From NCBI GenBank assembly GCA_036939975.1, contig JALLPB010000126.1, forward strand, positions 1 through 23,244: 23,244 nt of DNA. The letters run 5' to 3'. Numbering within the stretch: the first letter of the stretch is position 1; each line of letters opens with the position of its first letter. A model generated the notes under the pieces. That model was not told the origin of the DNA. It ran no database searches and worked only from the letters and a program-made list of their open reading frames with translations. Origin of the DNA: Cyclostephanos tholiformis (Eukaryota; Bacillariophyta; Thalassiosirophyceae; Thalassiosirales; Thalassiosiraceae). Shown piece after piece: positions 8,646-18,745 of this stretch. The position numbers and the translations under genes were made by a program.

Positions 8646-11600
8646 TTAGACCGCTGCCGTACTACCCGTGTCAAGATGATCATGTTCTAAACTTCTTAGC
8701 CATTCTTCCTGCTCCCAGGCCATGTGTAAAATTGATTCTCTTGCTCGATAGCTATGCCTTTCGTGTGGTAAAATGACCAAGCGAGACTCTATACCTACAA
8801 TTGCATCGCAATAAAAAGCTCAATGAGTCAGAAAATAATACTGCTTTATGTGGACAAAGCGACTTAAAGAGCTCACCAAATGCCTTTAAGGCGGCAAAGT
8901 AACGCTCACTCTGCATTGGGAATGTACCATCATTTTCGTCTGCCGCTCCATGAATCACCAACATCTTCCCAACCCTCTCTTGGAGAGAGTATTTTTTTAC
9001 ATGCATCAATGGGGACATGTTGATGTAAGTTTTGGGAGCCTCCCAGATCGATCGATCTTCTGACTGTCGAGCATTTGATTCAGTTTAACGAAGCCGATGT
9101 GAACAGACGTGCAAAACCGTTCGAAAATAGGACACCAAAAGAATTACCTGAAATGACATAGGCGTCAGAGTTCTGTTGAAGGCACCAGATCGGGATATTC
9201 CCGCCGCAAATAGACTGGTGTGGGATAAGAGATGCGCTGTCATGAACGCTCCATACGAATGCCCGCCAACAGCACATCGCCTAGGATCACAAATTCCACG
9301 GCCAGTCACGTAATTCACCGCGGCGGTTGCACCGGAAACCAATTGCTCGATGAACGTGTCATTTGGTTGGGCATCACCTTCCCCAATTATCGGGAGTGAG
9401 AAATCATCCATGATGACCCAACCTTTTACCGCCCAGTGAATCGGCGACGCCCAATGTGCACTAACGAACCTATGCATACTCCCTTTCACCTGCCCAGCAG
9501 CGTTGGCGTCTTTAAATTCTCGAGGGTAAGCCCAAAACAGTGTAGGGCGAGCAGTGCCATCGTAATCGGCTGGTAAGTATAAATTGGCCGTTAGTTGCAC
9601 TCCATCTTCTCTTTTGTATTGAACTAATTCTTTCGTGATGCCGATCAAATCAGGCTGTGGATGTTTGAAGTCGGTTATCTGCAACTCGGACATGTTGTTT
9701 TTGCTGAGGTCCGACAATTTCAATATAAAAAAGTTCTGAGGAGTTGTTTTGCTCTCCCTGTGAAATGAAAACAATCATGTAGGGGTGTCATAATAAGATC
9801 ATACGCGGAATGTACAGAGGGCACCAGTTGAGTCGAAAGCATAGAGTGACATGTAGCGCTCAAATTGTTTTCATAACATGGCACTAAAAATACATGAAGT
9901 TGGTAATCAACAACTCACCGCGAGATCATGATAGAATCGTTATCTTTCATCAGACACACCAACGATTCGTAAACGTCATTTCTTTTAGTCGGCATAACGC
10001 CATTCACCTCCTTTGATGGATCGAGCTCGCCTTCCAATGGTGCTGAGGATCGCCATAACCTCGTGGTAATCGTCTCCTCCTTCGAGAAGTCGAGGAGGTC
10101 AAGGAATGGACGATCCCCAAGCGGACTTGCGCCTGGACCCTGCAGGTAAATCGACATCTCAGTAGGCTGCACGACAAAGTACTGCCCCCGTGATCCTCTG
10201 CGCATCAATGGTCCTCCCGGTGCCGTGTACCTGTCCTCCCAACTCCTTTCCCACAAAAGTCTCTTCGTACCGCCAGTCTTATTGTCGAGCAGCCACTTCC
10301 GTTCCATGCGATCGCTCCACCGGTACTCCTCCAAAATTCCGAGTCCCGATTCCGTGAAATCGATGTCCGAGTACCTCCATTCGAGGCTGACCAACTTTAT
10401 TGGATCTCCCAAGGTCATGGTGTCAACGTCGAGGTCTTGACAGAACAATGCATCACGTTCGCCCTCGAAGCTTACGCTCAAACCGATGCCACCGTCGGTA
10501 GCCACGGCGTATACGACCGAGTGATCCCGACAAGGATGGAAGTGGAACTTCCTAGGATGGCGAGAACATGCGTCGTAGTTCAGAGGTATCTCATCGTCGA
10601 CCGGGAGTGACGCCACTCGAACCACGACGGGGCGGTCCAACGACTCCAGGTCCCAGATTTCCACGTCCCTGCCGAATCGTCCGATTGGCACCGAGTAGCT
10701 GAAGCTGGTCGTAGTCTGAGCGAGGACGAATCGACCGCACGGGCTCGTCTGGAGGTCGCGCACGAGCCGTCCCCCCGCAGTCTGGGGCACGAGCCTGACG
10801 GGCTTCGACGACGAGGCGGGACCGGCATCCACAAGAAGGACCTCGGTCGTGAGGAAATATCGCAACTTATCTGCGTCGTAATCGTTCTTGAGCAAATCTT
10901 ATTTTTGGGTCAATGGAGGAGTGAGAAAGAACGTTAGTACGCGCAAACTGGGGGTTGTGTAAGCACGGACTTCGAAGGTCGTTGCCTGATCACAAAATGC
11001 GATCATCACGAAACAACAACATAGGGATCATTGCCGGGCTCCATTGCCATTGAATAGCCAAAGAAAGTCACGTGCCGAAGAAATGTTAACCCTAAAGGAT
11101 GATCCCCTCAGGATCCGGATGTTCGATCCTTCCCATCAGAAGTTGTTTAATTCAAAATAACGGCGTCAAACTCCCATATGAAAAGTCGACGTAGATCCAA
11201 TGGGATTGGCCAGTAAATGAAAAGCAAAAAGGTCTCCCTCTCAAGGGGCTACGCAGGAGGACGCAGAGCGTAACGTCCAATCCGAACCCTATTCCTACGT
11301 CCTACGCATCGTCCATCACTCACCCTGATAGGTCCTCCCCGGCGCCCTCCTTGCCCCCCTCTCCACGACCTGTATCGCGGGTCCCGCGCTCGGCGGTTCC
11401 GACGGCGGACTCGACGGCCAGTCGTCCGGGACGATCCTCACCAGCAGGTCGTCGCTATCTTCCCCCACGAACTGGTACGCGCATCCGCTTATGAAGTTCA
11501 TCCTCCTCCTCCTCCCCCTACCACCGTTCGTACCGCCATCGATCCCCCCGGAGTCAAGCGATATCTCGCGTATCGACCACGTCGTTGCGCCATCCCCGTC

Positions 11601-12301
11601 GTCGACGATGTCATGGTCCCCGAGTCGTTCGCACTTGTACAATTCGAACCGCGGCTCGTTCGTCACCTTCGAGGCGAAGACGAAGTACGACCTCGTGGGG
11701 TGGAATTTCGCGTACCTGATGCCCTCGGAATTGCGCGGCAGGTCGATGACTTGACCTTTGCCGGTGATCACGGACTTCACCTCCAGGGAGGTGGCGTAAT
11801 CCATGCGGGACGGCGCGAGCGAGTGCGGATCGAATCGCAATCCGGCGAGCTTAACCTCGGGTTTCGCCAGTAGTTCGATCGAGGGCAATGGCGGCTCCTG
11901 CGTGACGATTAGCCACCTTGGCGTGGTGATGGTGGTGTTGGTGGGGCATCCGTCCCGTCGGAGGAGTGCCGGGCGAGGGTCGGTCAAAAAACGAACGAGG
12001 AGTTTGTTTTTTAATAGATGTACAGTGATGAAATATCAGAGGGGGCAGGAGCATATCGGCATATGTATTTCGAAGGACGTTCGTTCGGATGACGGGGCAG
12101 TCCGGGCGGTGATGGTGGTGGTGGTGACGCTCCTCGGACAACAAACACGATGCGAACTCACTCGTAATCGCTCGACAGAGCGAGGCTCGGATCCTTCGGG
12201 GGCAGGAAGAGCCGTTTGAGCACGTCCGATGGCTCGCGGTAGGACGACGAATTCGACATCGACGACGTCGGCGGCATTGGCGTGGGTGGGGTCGGCGTCA
12301 T
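8646..12301 (-). CDS. S9-family serine peptidase, chloroplast glutamyl endopeptidase-like (6 exons)
   Basis: Minus-strand exons: 12301-12162, 11916-11324, 10897-9919, 9757-9148, 9063-8877 and 8794-8646. They sum to 2,658 nt, 885 residues plus TAA. Five GT..AG introns (245, 426, 161, 84 and 82 bp) agree in phase. The order matches plant CGEP-type prolyl-oligopeptidase relatives: an N-terminal part with KPEVKLAGLRFDP and SRMDY, SGCAYQFV, RTYQDLLKNDYDADKLRYF across a splice join, a beta-propeller region, then an alpha/beta hydrolase domain from about residue 600. The catalytic triad is visible: Ser738 in GGHSYGAFM, Asp816 in IHGAADEND, and His850 in LPHERHSYRARES. Such enzymes cleave after Glu and help clear plastid peptides in plants. 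No clear plastid signal is visible here. Starting at ATG 12439 would add 46 residues with a hydrophobic stretch; I chose 12301 because the intervening frame crosses a poly-T tract. The exon 1/2 join (SSDYEWLIVTQEP) is the least certain. Confidence 0.88.
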
Positions 12302-12625
12302 CGTCGTCTTTTTTTTTTTTTGATTTCGATAAAGTACGTCGTAAACACATACTATCACTAGCGTAACAGCTGTCGCCTTATTTAGCTGTAATCTAAGGGA
12401 GGGATAGGAATTGATAGGCGTTGCCAGTCTCGTAGACATTTACCAATTCCAATCCTTGATGAATTCCCAACTCCAATTTAACCCTTACTTAGCTTCAGAC
12501 GACAGTTGTTATATAAGCAGTAGTACGTTCAGGTAAGAAGAGCAGGAGCGTAAACTTGGGTCCTCTCTCTCAAGGCATCGCCATCATCTCATCGCCCCAC
12601 CGCCCACCCTGCGCTTCCACGAACG
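12302..12625. promoter_or_regulatory. Divergent promoter region with TATA-like box
   Basis: A 324-bp gap separates the minus-strand S9 peptidase from the plus-strand hypothetical gene. TATATAAG at 12510-12517 lies about 110 bp before the plus-strand ATG and is followed by a pyrimidine-rich leader (CCTCTCTCTCAAGG, then CATCGCCATCATCTCATCGC). That is a plausible core promoter for the plus-strand gene. A T13 tract at 12309-12321 sits next to the peptidase start. Confidence 0.4.
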
Positions 12626-14116
12626 ATGCCATCCTTCCTGGGTAGTCGAAATCATCCGCAACGGCGCGTCTTTCGCGGGAGGGGAGGGCCGAGGGATGGT
12701 AACCTGCCGCCGAAAAGGTTAATTCGGCGCAGGGTCAAATACCGTCCGGGGGGGGGAGGGGAGGAGGACGAGGAAGACGACGAGGACGACGACGACCGCG
12801 ATCGCGCGGACGACATAAACGACGACGGTAAGACCGTCGTCGACGGTGGCGTCGTCGGTAGAAATCGGGAGGCGGGGGGGGAGGTGGGGGGATCGAGCAT
12901 CTCGTCGTTGCGTCGCCACGCGAGAAATCTAGCCCTCGACGAAAACGGAGGCGGCGACGAAAACGTCATCGATAACGACGACCAAGCTATATATCACGAC
13001 GACGAAAAGTTCCTACTCGAGGTGGAACACCTTCAACGAAGGATCGAACGCATATCCCTCTCCCTCAAAACTTGTGTGGGATTGTCGAATCCGAGCACGT
13101 GGCGAACGAATTGTCTACTCCCCGTAAGGAACGTCGTTAGGGAATGGAAATGCATATTGGCATTCCATCATCCGGAGGGTACTGCTAGTTCGATTTACGA
13201 TAACGGGGGAGGAAGAGAGGTTGAGAGGTCGTCCCCTCCTTCCGTGCGAAACGACGGCGATGGTTGTGGCAGCGTTCCTCCTCCCCCCCCCGCTCCACGA
13301 TGTATCGACGTCGAGAGAAACGATCTCCTACTCCGAGGCACGTCGACGAAAGTATTCGGCCTCGTGCAAACGTCCGTCCAAAGCGGACCGCTAGTGGGGA
13401 GCAATCCCGGTTATTTCAAGAGATGCGGCGGGGAGGTGGCATCGATGGCATTCGCGTTCTTGCTCGAGATCGTCGAGTTAGCGGGGGTCGATTCGAACGA
13501 GATGATGGAACGAGAATGCGACCGTCGTCGTCGCTCGATTCGCGATGGACCACGGGAGGGTGCATCCTCCGGACGACGGCAGGCGGAAGGAAGGTTTGAG
13601 CGGCGAGTTGGGGATGCAAATTGTCACGGCGACGAGTTATCGGGGGGAGAACGGTTTGAGGAGGAAAATTGTGAACATTGCCGCGGCGAGGGATCGGTGA
13701 GGTCGTGCGATATTTCATCATCGGAAAGCGACTCCTCCCTTATCGAATACTGCGATGATGATGTTACTGAATACATCCACGCTCGGATAATCGACGACGT
13801 CCCGACGGAATCGAAATCGACCACGCCAAACGACTCGGTAGAATCGACGCCGTGCAATATACGAGGACGCGCGATAATCGACGGCCTACAACAGTCTCTA
13901 TTATTCACGGAGAACCAATCGCGAAAATTCTATCAATGGTTGTGCAATGCGCATGGGGCCGTCGAGATGAATCTACCTCCATCGAAGTCGGCGATTAAAT
14001 TGCAAAGTCTTAGGAGCAAGAAGCAGACGCTTAAGGAACTTAAGATTCAAAGAAAACTGAAGAAGAAGAAGAAGAAGAAGAAGAAGAAGACGAAAACGAA
14101 GGGCGGCGAGCATTAG
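12626..14116 (+). CDS. Hypothetical low-complexity protein with three ordered blocks
   Basis: I do not recognise this 496-residue protein. It is a single uninterrupted frame. It starts with an Arg-rich segment (RNHPQRRVFRGRGG), then an acidic run (about residues 46-60). Three stretches look folded rather than repetitive: about 125-185 (FLLEVEHLQRRIERISLSLK, TWRTNCLLPVRNVVREWKCI), about 240-290 (STKVFGLVQTSVQSGPL, YFKRCGGEVASMAFAFLLEI), and about 430-470 (LFTENQSRKFYQWLCNAHGA). It ends in a Lys run encoded by consecutive AAG codons near 14059-14091, followed by KTKTKGGEH. Basic ends with acidic and Ser-rich linkers could suit a nuclear or RNA-associated protein, but that is only a guess. No signal peptide is evident. 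Confidence 0.6.
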   Translation: MPSFLGSRNHPQRRVFRGRGGPRDGNLPPKRLIRRRVKYRPGGGGEEDEEDDEDDDDRDRADDINDDGKTVVDGGVVGRNREAGGEVGGSSISSLRRHARNLALDENGGGDENVIDNDDQAIYHDDEKFLLEVEHLQRRIERISLSLKTCVGLSNPSTWRTNCLLPVRNVVREWKCILAFHHPEGTASSIYDNGGGREVERSSPPSVRNDGDGCGSVPPPPPAPRCIDVERNDLLLRGTSTKVFGLVQTSVQSGPLVGSNPGYFKRCGGEVASMAFAFLLEIVELAGVDSNEMMERECDRRRRSIRDGPREGASSGRRQAEGRFERRVGDANCHGDELSGGERFEEENCEHCRGEGSVRSCDISSSESDSSLIEYCDDDVTEYIHARIIDDVPTESKSTTPNDSVESTPCNIRGRAIIDGLQQSLLFTENQSRKFYQWLCNAHGAVEMNLPPSKSAIKLQSLRSKKQTLKELKIQRKLKKKKKKKKKKTKTKGGEH

Positions 14117-14465
14117 TTCGATCTTGTTTTTCGGGTTTGGCGGGAAGAATAATATTTATGCCGTCGCATTCCACTTCCACGAAAAAAAGATGAAGCGTCC
14201 ATGTGGAATATTTTTTCCTTGCGGTGAGGGAGATCCGATTGTACAAACAATGGGTCAAATGAATGGTACAAAACATCGTTTCGTTATTTATTTTTTTTAT
14301 CAAGCGACGTGTCACCCCTCTTGTTTGCACTCCTGAATTTAGGCATGTATACTGTATATCTCCCAATAACCATCATCTCCCCCCCCCCCCCCNGACTGTG
14401 ACCTCCATCCCCCCCCCCCCCCCGCCCCCCCTCTCCCCCCCCGCTCTCCCTCCCCATCGAACAAA
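14117..14465. other. Convergent 3' region with C homopolymers and an ambiguous base
   Basis: This 349-bp spacer lies between two convergent genes. Long C runs lie on both sides of an N at 14393 (about 14379-14392 and 14410-14423), so the true length here is not reliable. AT-rich sequence near 14280-14300 may hold the 3' end of the plus-strand gene. No gene is seen. Confidence 0.6.
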
Positions 14466-15404
14466 TCACGCACCCCGAGTCGCTTCGGCGTTGATCCCGT
14501 CCAACATACCAAAGGTACCGCCGACGTCCAATCGTTCCACCTGGGCGTTGAGACCATCGAGCACGCTGAGGAGGTATACGATCCTATCGTCCGTCGACTT
14601 CCCCCCCCCCCCTCTCCCCCCGACCGTCGACGTCGTCGAAGAAACGACGTCGACGATCGCCCCCTCGAGTCTACGTCCGTGCATCACGAGTCCGTCGAGG
14701 ACGCTGCTCGCGTGCGAGACGGTCGTGGCCAGCGAGCGCAATTTATCGTTGGGATAACCGGACGTTATGTCGTACCCGTCCTCCCTCGTAATGCCCTCGA
14801 GCACGTTAACGCAATCGTCGAGATCTCGTACCAATCGACGCGATTGCGCGATCATGCCATCGAGGACTGCGATGTTGTGTGCGGCGGCGGACGACGACGA
14901 CGACGACAGGCGACCCGCCTGCACGTTCAGCGCGTCGATCACGGACATGGCGTGTCCCAGAGATTGGGATAGGGCGCTCGCGGAATCGCCGATGGAAGCG
15001 ACGTATGGACTCGTCGACGATGTCGTCGTTGACGAAGACGACGACGGCGTGACGCCGTCGTCGGCGAACGCGGGAATGGGAACAGCGACGACGACGCCCA
15101 GTGACGACGACGTCGACGCGACGAGGAGGAGGAGGGATGACATCGCAGTCGATAGTGCGCCATCTAGGAGGAATCGTCGCCTGTCGCCGTTCGATGTCTT
15201 CGTCGCGGCGATGGCGGTGGCCGTGGTCGCGGTCTGCGTCGTCGGCGACCGAGGTTTGGCGAGGGGGGATGTTCGGGATGTGGCGAGGGTCGACGACGAA
15301 GAGCGAGGCGTCGCTACCCCCCCGATGGACGGTGGGGAGAAGCCGGAGATGCGATCCGAGGATGCGAGAAGGGAGATCGCGATGGATGCTACTAGCGATT
15401 TCAT
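14466..15404 (-). CDS. Putative thylakoid-lumen protein with VLDGL repeats
   Basis: The 312-residue frame shows three stacked targeting parts. First is a signal peptide (MKSLVASIAISLLASS). Next is an ISGFSPP motif like the heterokont plastid ASAFAP signal, followed by a Ser/Thr-rich transit region. Then comes a twin-arginine-like lumen signal, DRRRFLLDG at about 74-82, with a hydrophobic core (SSLLLLVAS) ending in PAFA|DD at about 111-116. This order is expected for a lumenal protein of a secondary plastid. The mature part (about 155-312) is built of four degenerate repeats of SVLDGLxxxxxRL: SVIDALNVQAGRL, AVLDGMIAQSRRL, SVLDGLVMHGRRL and SVLDGLNAQVERL, plus related VLEGI and MLDGI units. These suggest amphipathic helices or a coiled coil. 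I know no named family for it and its function is unknown. It is divergent from the PAP/fibrillin-like gene. Confidence 0.7.
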   Translation of the reverse strand: MKSLVASIAISLLASSDRISGFSPPSIGGVATPRSSSSTLATSRTSPLAKPRSPTTQTATTATAIAATKTSNGDRRRFLLDGALSTAMSSLLLLVASTSSSLGVVVAVPIPAFADDGVTPSSSSSTTTSSTSPYVASIGDSASALSQSLGHAMSVIDALNVQAGRLSSSSSSAAAHNIAVLDGMIAQSRRLVRDLDDCVNVLEGITREDGYDITSGYPNDKLRSLATTVSHASSVLDGLVMHGRRLEGAIVDVVSSTTSTVGGRGGGGKSTDDRIVYLLSVLDGLNAQVERLDVGGTFGMLDGINAEATRGA

Positions 15405-15916
15405 CTGTATGAACCTTCCTTAGTTGTTCGATGGGATGATATTCGTGTATGGGAGGGAGGGACGAGGGAAGAGAGGTTTCAAAAAACGCGGGGGGAATGA
15501 CTTTTTTTTGGATCTCTTGCTGGGTTTTATTTTTATCTCGGTTTCTCTTCAATAAAAAAACGTGACGTGTATGGTGACGTAAGTTTCGCGTCTTCCCCCT
15601 TCCCTCCCCCCCTTTTCTCCCCCCTTTCCTCCTCCACCAGTCGCCAGCTCATAACATCATCACTCCGCTCTCTAAAAAAGATAATAATACACCGTGCGAT
15701 GACACGATAAAAAAATATTATGACATCGTCATCGACCGAAGACGGAGGAGAAAAGATGTTCTGTCACGACGGCATCGTACAAATAATAATCATGTGGCCA
15801 ACGAAGGGCAACACAACATAACAGACATCATCGCACGGTCCCATCGAGGAGCGTCCGAACAAGTAATAGTTTTAGTAACGACTTTTTTCCCAAGCCCTCC
15901 CCCCCCCCCCTGTCAA
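15405..15916. promoter_or_regulatory. Shared divergent promoter of two plastid-protein genes, with paired TGACGT
   Basis: This 512-bp region lies between two divergent genes, both predicted to encode plastid proteins. TGACGT occurs at 15563-15568 and 15575-15580, same strand, 12 bp apart. TGACGT is a bZIP-type core and has been described as a CO2/cAMP-responsive element in diatom carbonic anhydrase promoters. A polypyrimidine tract follows at about 15589-15640, and an AT-rich stretch with TGACA motifs at about 15695-15735. Function is inferred from motif and position only. Confidence 0.4.
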
Positions 15917-17573
15917 ATGTCGACCATGATCATCCTCCCACTACTACTGTTCCTATCGTCGTTAGCGCCGTACCTCGCGGCTTCATCGTCGTCGGTCGTA
16001 TTCGTCAAAGGAGGAGGGAGACTAGGACTAGGACGAGGACGACGCGGTTCGTCGTCGTATGCATTCGTCGTCCACTCCCGTCCTCCGCCGACGCTTACGC
16101 GACGACGGCGAGGTGACATCGTGCCGTCGTCGTCATCGGTCGATGATAACGTCGTCGTCGTCGACGACGGCGACGATGACGCCGATGAGACGACGGCATC
16201 GGACGACCTCCCGGCCGCGCGCGATCGACTGATCGACCTCTCCCGGACGCTATCGTCGAGGTCGTCCACGGGGAAGATATTCGTAACGTCGCCGTCCGAC
16301 GCTGCTACATTCAGGGACGAATTCGTCAATTTCGAGGCCCTCGCGGCCTCGTACGCATCGTCGTCGTCGTCTTCTCCTTCTTCGACTGAGATGTTGATCG
16401 GAGATTGGACGCTAATCGCCACCGCCAATGTTCCCACGCGACGCGGAGGAGGAGGCGAGAAGGGGAGAAAGGGGGGGGGGGGGGGGGGGATGGGGGGGCG
16501 TATGCGCTACTACCGAGACGACGGTGGAGAGGACGTTGGAGGGGAAAACGACGATCCTCAATTCGTTTCGGGAGGTCATCGATAGGTCCATCGTGGTAAT
16601 GCAGAGGATACGTAACGTCGGCGATGCCGCCGGTAAGATCGATCGCGTTGACAACGTCATCGAATTCTCGCCGTTGGAGACGGTGGGTGGAATATTTCCC
16701 GAGGATGCGCAATCCGCGTCGTCGACGTCGATTTTGGACGGGTTACTGAACATCGTCAATCCATTGAAATTGAAGAAGGCCAAGGTCGTTCTGGTACACA
16801 AGGCCGAGGTCGAGAGCTCGAGCCCGGTCCTTAGATTAAGGATCGCGTGGATCAGTTCCGTTCGTGAGTCTCGTACCGTTCGTTCTTTTGCCCATGGTCC
16901 CCCGTACTTTGTGTGTGTGTGTGTGTGTTTTGTATCCATAGCTCTCACGTGAATGATTCGCAATACCTCCCACCATCCGTCTCTCGCCTTGCTCCCTATA
17001 CGTCCACCTCATTCTCTCCTCGTATACAAAGTGAACGTCGCCGGGACGTCCCGATACCTCAATCCCGATGGCGACGACGTGTTCGGATTGAACAACGTCA
17101 TGGGCGAATTCCTGAACGTCGGATACTTCGACACGCCGTACGTCGACGATATCGTACGCCTGAGTCGGACGTCGGGACCCCTGTCCGAACAGATACGGGT
17201 ATTCGTGCGCTCCGGTGGTGGTAGTAGCGTGCCGCGTACGACGGCGATGTCGTCGTCATCGTCGTCGCTGTTGTCGTCGTCCGATGTTGTACAGGAGACG
17301 GGTTCGGTCGATGGCGATTCCGACAACGTCACGGCACTGGACATAGTCCCGCCGATAGACAAGGACGATGGGAATGGCGTCGACAATGTCGTCGTGGAAA
17401 GCGTCGATGGTGACGAGATCGGCAATGACGACGTCTTCACCTCGACAAAGATTGACTCAATCGCAGGGTCCGATGGAGATGATGCCACCAAAAATGTGAT
17501 CGCCAATGCACCCCCAGTGGTCGTCGAGACGGAGTCCAGCACAGTCAACGAAGATCTTGACAGTGAAAAATAA
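15917..17573 (+). CDS. PAP/fibrillin-family plastid protein, 2 exons, apparent 1-base frameshift
   Basis: PAP/fibrillins associate with plastoglobules and thylakoids and bind lipids or help in photoprotection. Start ATG 15917 gives a signal peptide (MSTMIILPLLLFLSSLAPYL), then SSYAFVVHS resembling the plastid ASAFAP motif, then a linker and the domain start LIGDWTLIATANVP. Frame 2 continues into a run of 19 G at 16471-16489. Beyond it the homologous protein lies in frame 3: KTTILNSFREVIDRSIVVMQ, IDRVDNVIEF, VVLVHKAEVE, LRIAWISSV. One extra base therefore separates the halves. The intron is 16864-17031 (GTGAGT..AAAG). The join gives WISSVLNVAGTSRYLNP, and exon 2 (17032-17573) ends the domain with FLNVGYFDTPYVDDIVRLSR and EQIRVFVR, plus an acidic tail. 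Total coding length is 1,489 nt, one more than a multiple of three. A homopolymer error is likelier than a dead gene, since the rest is intact. Confidence 0.72.
16471..16489. repeat. G19 homopolymer inside coding sequence
   Basis: Nineteen consecutive G bases follow AAA, and a second run of seven G follows after AT. The reading frame of the PAP/fibrillin-like protein changes across this tract by one base. Confidence 0.95.
16909..16927. repeat. GT microsatellite in PAP/fibrillin intron
   Basis: A run of GT dinucleotides lies inside the 168-bp intron, upstream of its pyrimidine-rich 3' half. It explains the odd VCVCVC peptide seen when the intron is read through. Confidence 0.85.
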
Positions 17574-17645
17574 TGTTATGACAACTCTCATGAAATCTCA
17601 TGAAGTAAAATAAACATGTTGAATTAAATTGATTTCTGGATTGAA

Positions 17646-17740
17646 TTTCCTTTGGAAGGAAAAACTTGCTGTGCCTTTGATTGCAAGACCTAATTTAGAT
17701 TTTAATGCAAATAGAAGGCTAAAGAAAAGGCGAGAGGCTA
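17646..17740 (+). repeat. Dispersed repeat, copy 1
   Basis: The core is GGAAAAACTTGCTGTGCCTT then TGATTGCAAGACCTAATTTA, followed by GCAAATAGAAGG. It aligns over about 95 bp with copy 2 (18262-18355) and over its first part with copy 3 (22857-22940), all in the same orientation. Confidence 0.8.
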
Positions 17741-18261
17741 CACGCTACATAGCACATGTGTAATTGATTGTAGACTATGGGGCACTGCAATCAAGTTGGA
17801 CAAAGTGTCCTAATACGAACTATGCTAGTGGTACAAGGGGTCTGAGAAATGGAGGGTGGGAAATTCTGGCTTATTTTCGTCTCTTAAACAGTCTAGCATA
17901 GATTATTAGCCAAAATTGCCATGGGAGTGGAGGGAGGGTTGAAGATTTTGGTGGATGCTAGAGGCTACGTGTGCAATAGGTTTGATTGTCAAAGGAAGAG
18001 TCGGAAATGAAAAACAATGAGGGTTAGAATCATCACGATATCATGCATTTCAACTATTTTTGACCACAAACATGAGAGCCTCAATGCATCAAGCCAATGT
18101 GCTTTTGAACAACATCAAATGTTTGCCAAAAGAAGGCTATAGGATAGCTAGTGTTGATTTGAATGAGAAAGCTAGTTGAGAAACTAACAAACACAATGAG
18201 AAGGGGAAATCATAAGATGGTGTTGGGTCTGTTTTTGCTGTCTTGTTCAGAGTTGGAGTGG

Positions 18262-18355
18262 TTTTCCTTTTGGGGAGGAAAAACTCATAGCACCTTTGAT
18301 TGCAATACCTAATGTAGGCAAAGCAAATAGAAGCCAAGAGAAAGGCACAAAGCTA
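18262..18355 (+). repeat. Dispersed repeat, copy 2
   Basis: It matches copy 1 from TTTCCTTTTGG through AGGAAAAACT, CCTTTGATTGCAA, ACCTAAT and GCAAATAGAAG to AAAGCTA, with scattered substitutions and a short gap. It lies about 330 bp left of the transposon end. Confidence 0.75.
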
Positions 18356-18683
18356 AACTAGCTATGGCTTTGATGCCAATGACCATTTGACCTCTCTGTA
18401 ATTTCTTAGTTCAAAAAGAGCTATGAGAAAGGCAGAGTAGATTTGAATGTCGGAGAGGGATATGATGCTCCCTCCATGTACAAATGTCGTACTCGGAGCT
18501 GACGCACAGGATTTTCCTGACCATTGTACACTGCAATAGTTCCCACTGTTATTGAGATTACATGCAGGTAACATTACATACAGGTAAGAGTGTAAGCTTG
18601 TACTAGACACAAGGAGATTGTCCTGACCACCGGGTGGTAAGTGCCTACAATAAATAACACAGCTTCCTGCGATATGTGAGGTA

Positions 18684-18745
18684 CCAGACTAAGGTCAAAT
18701 GTGGGACATTTTTTTTTACGTGCTAATTCCAGGTTAATGTGGGAC
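18684..18745 (+). repeat. Left terminal inverted repeat and inner repeat
   Basis: The outer unit is 18684-18707. The inner unit is 18731-18749 (AGGTTAATGTGGGACGTTT). They share AATGTGGGAC, at 18698-18707 and 18736-18745, 38 bp apart. The inner unit is matched in inverted sense at 22511-22530. Confidence 0.82.

Larger units (their letters stand above)
17574..18681. other. Noncoding repeat-bearing region left of the transposon
   Basis: About 1.1 kb has no gene-like frame and is AT-richer than the gene block. It carries two direct copies of a dispersed repeat (17646-17740 and 18262-18355) about 616 bp apart. A short local repeat of TACATGCAGGTAA / TACATACAGGTAA lies near 18559-18586. The 520 bp between the two long copies shows nothing recognisable; it may be a decayed mobile element. 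Confidence 0.5.

Noticed and set aside
11930..12130. His-rich peptide runs (HHHHHH) on the minus strand
   Set aside because: They come from CAC/CCA trinucleotide repeats inside intron 1 of the S9 peptidase gene and its flank; no independent gene is supported.
14767..15552. Plus frame of 218 codons and a second minus frame of 248 codons over the lumen-protein gene
   Set aside because: They are shadows of GC-rich GAC/GTC repeats; only the 14466-15404 frame has ordered targeting signals and repeats.
18470..18495. CTCCCTCCATG.. resembling the end of plant Stowaway-type elements
   Set aside because: No inverted partner was found on either side within the window, so the likeness is probably chance.
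17574..18681. Possible tRNA or small RNA genes
   Set aside because: No GGTTCRAATCC-type B box or cloverleaf was visible here or elsewhere in the window, and no CRISPR-like regularly spaced repeat was seen.
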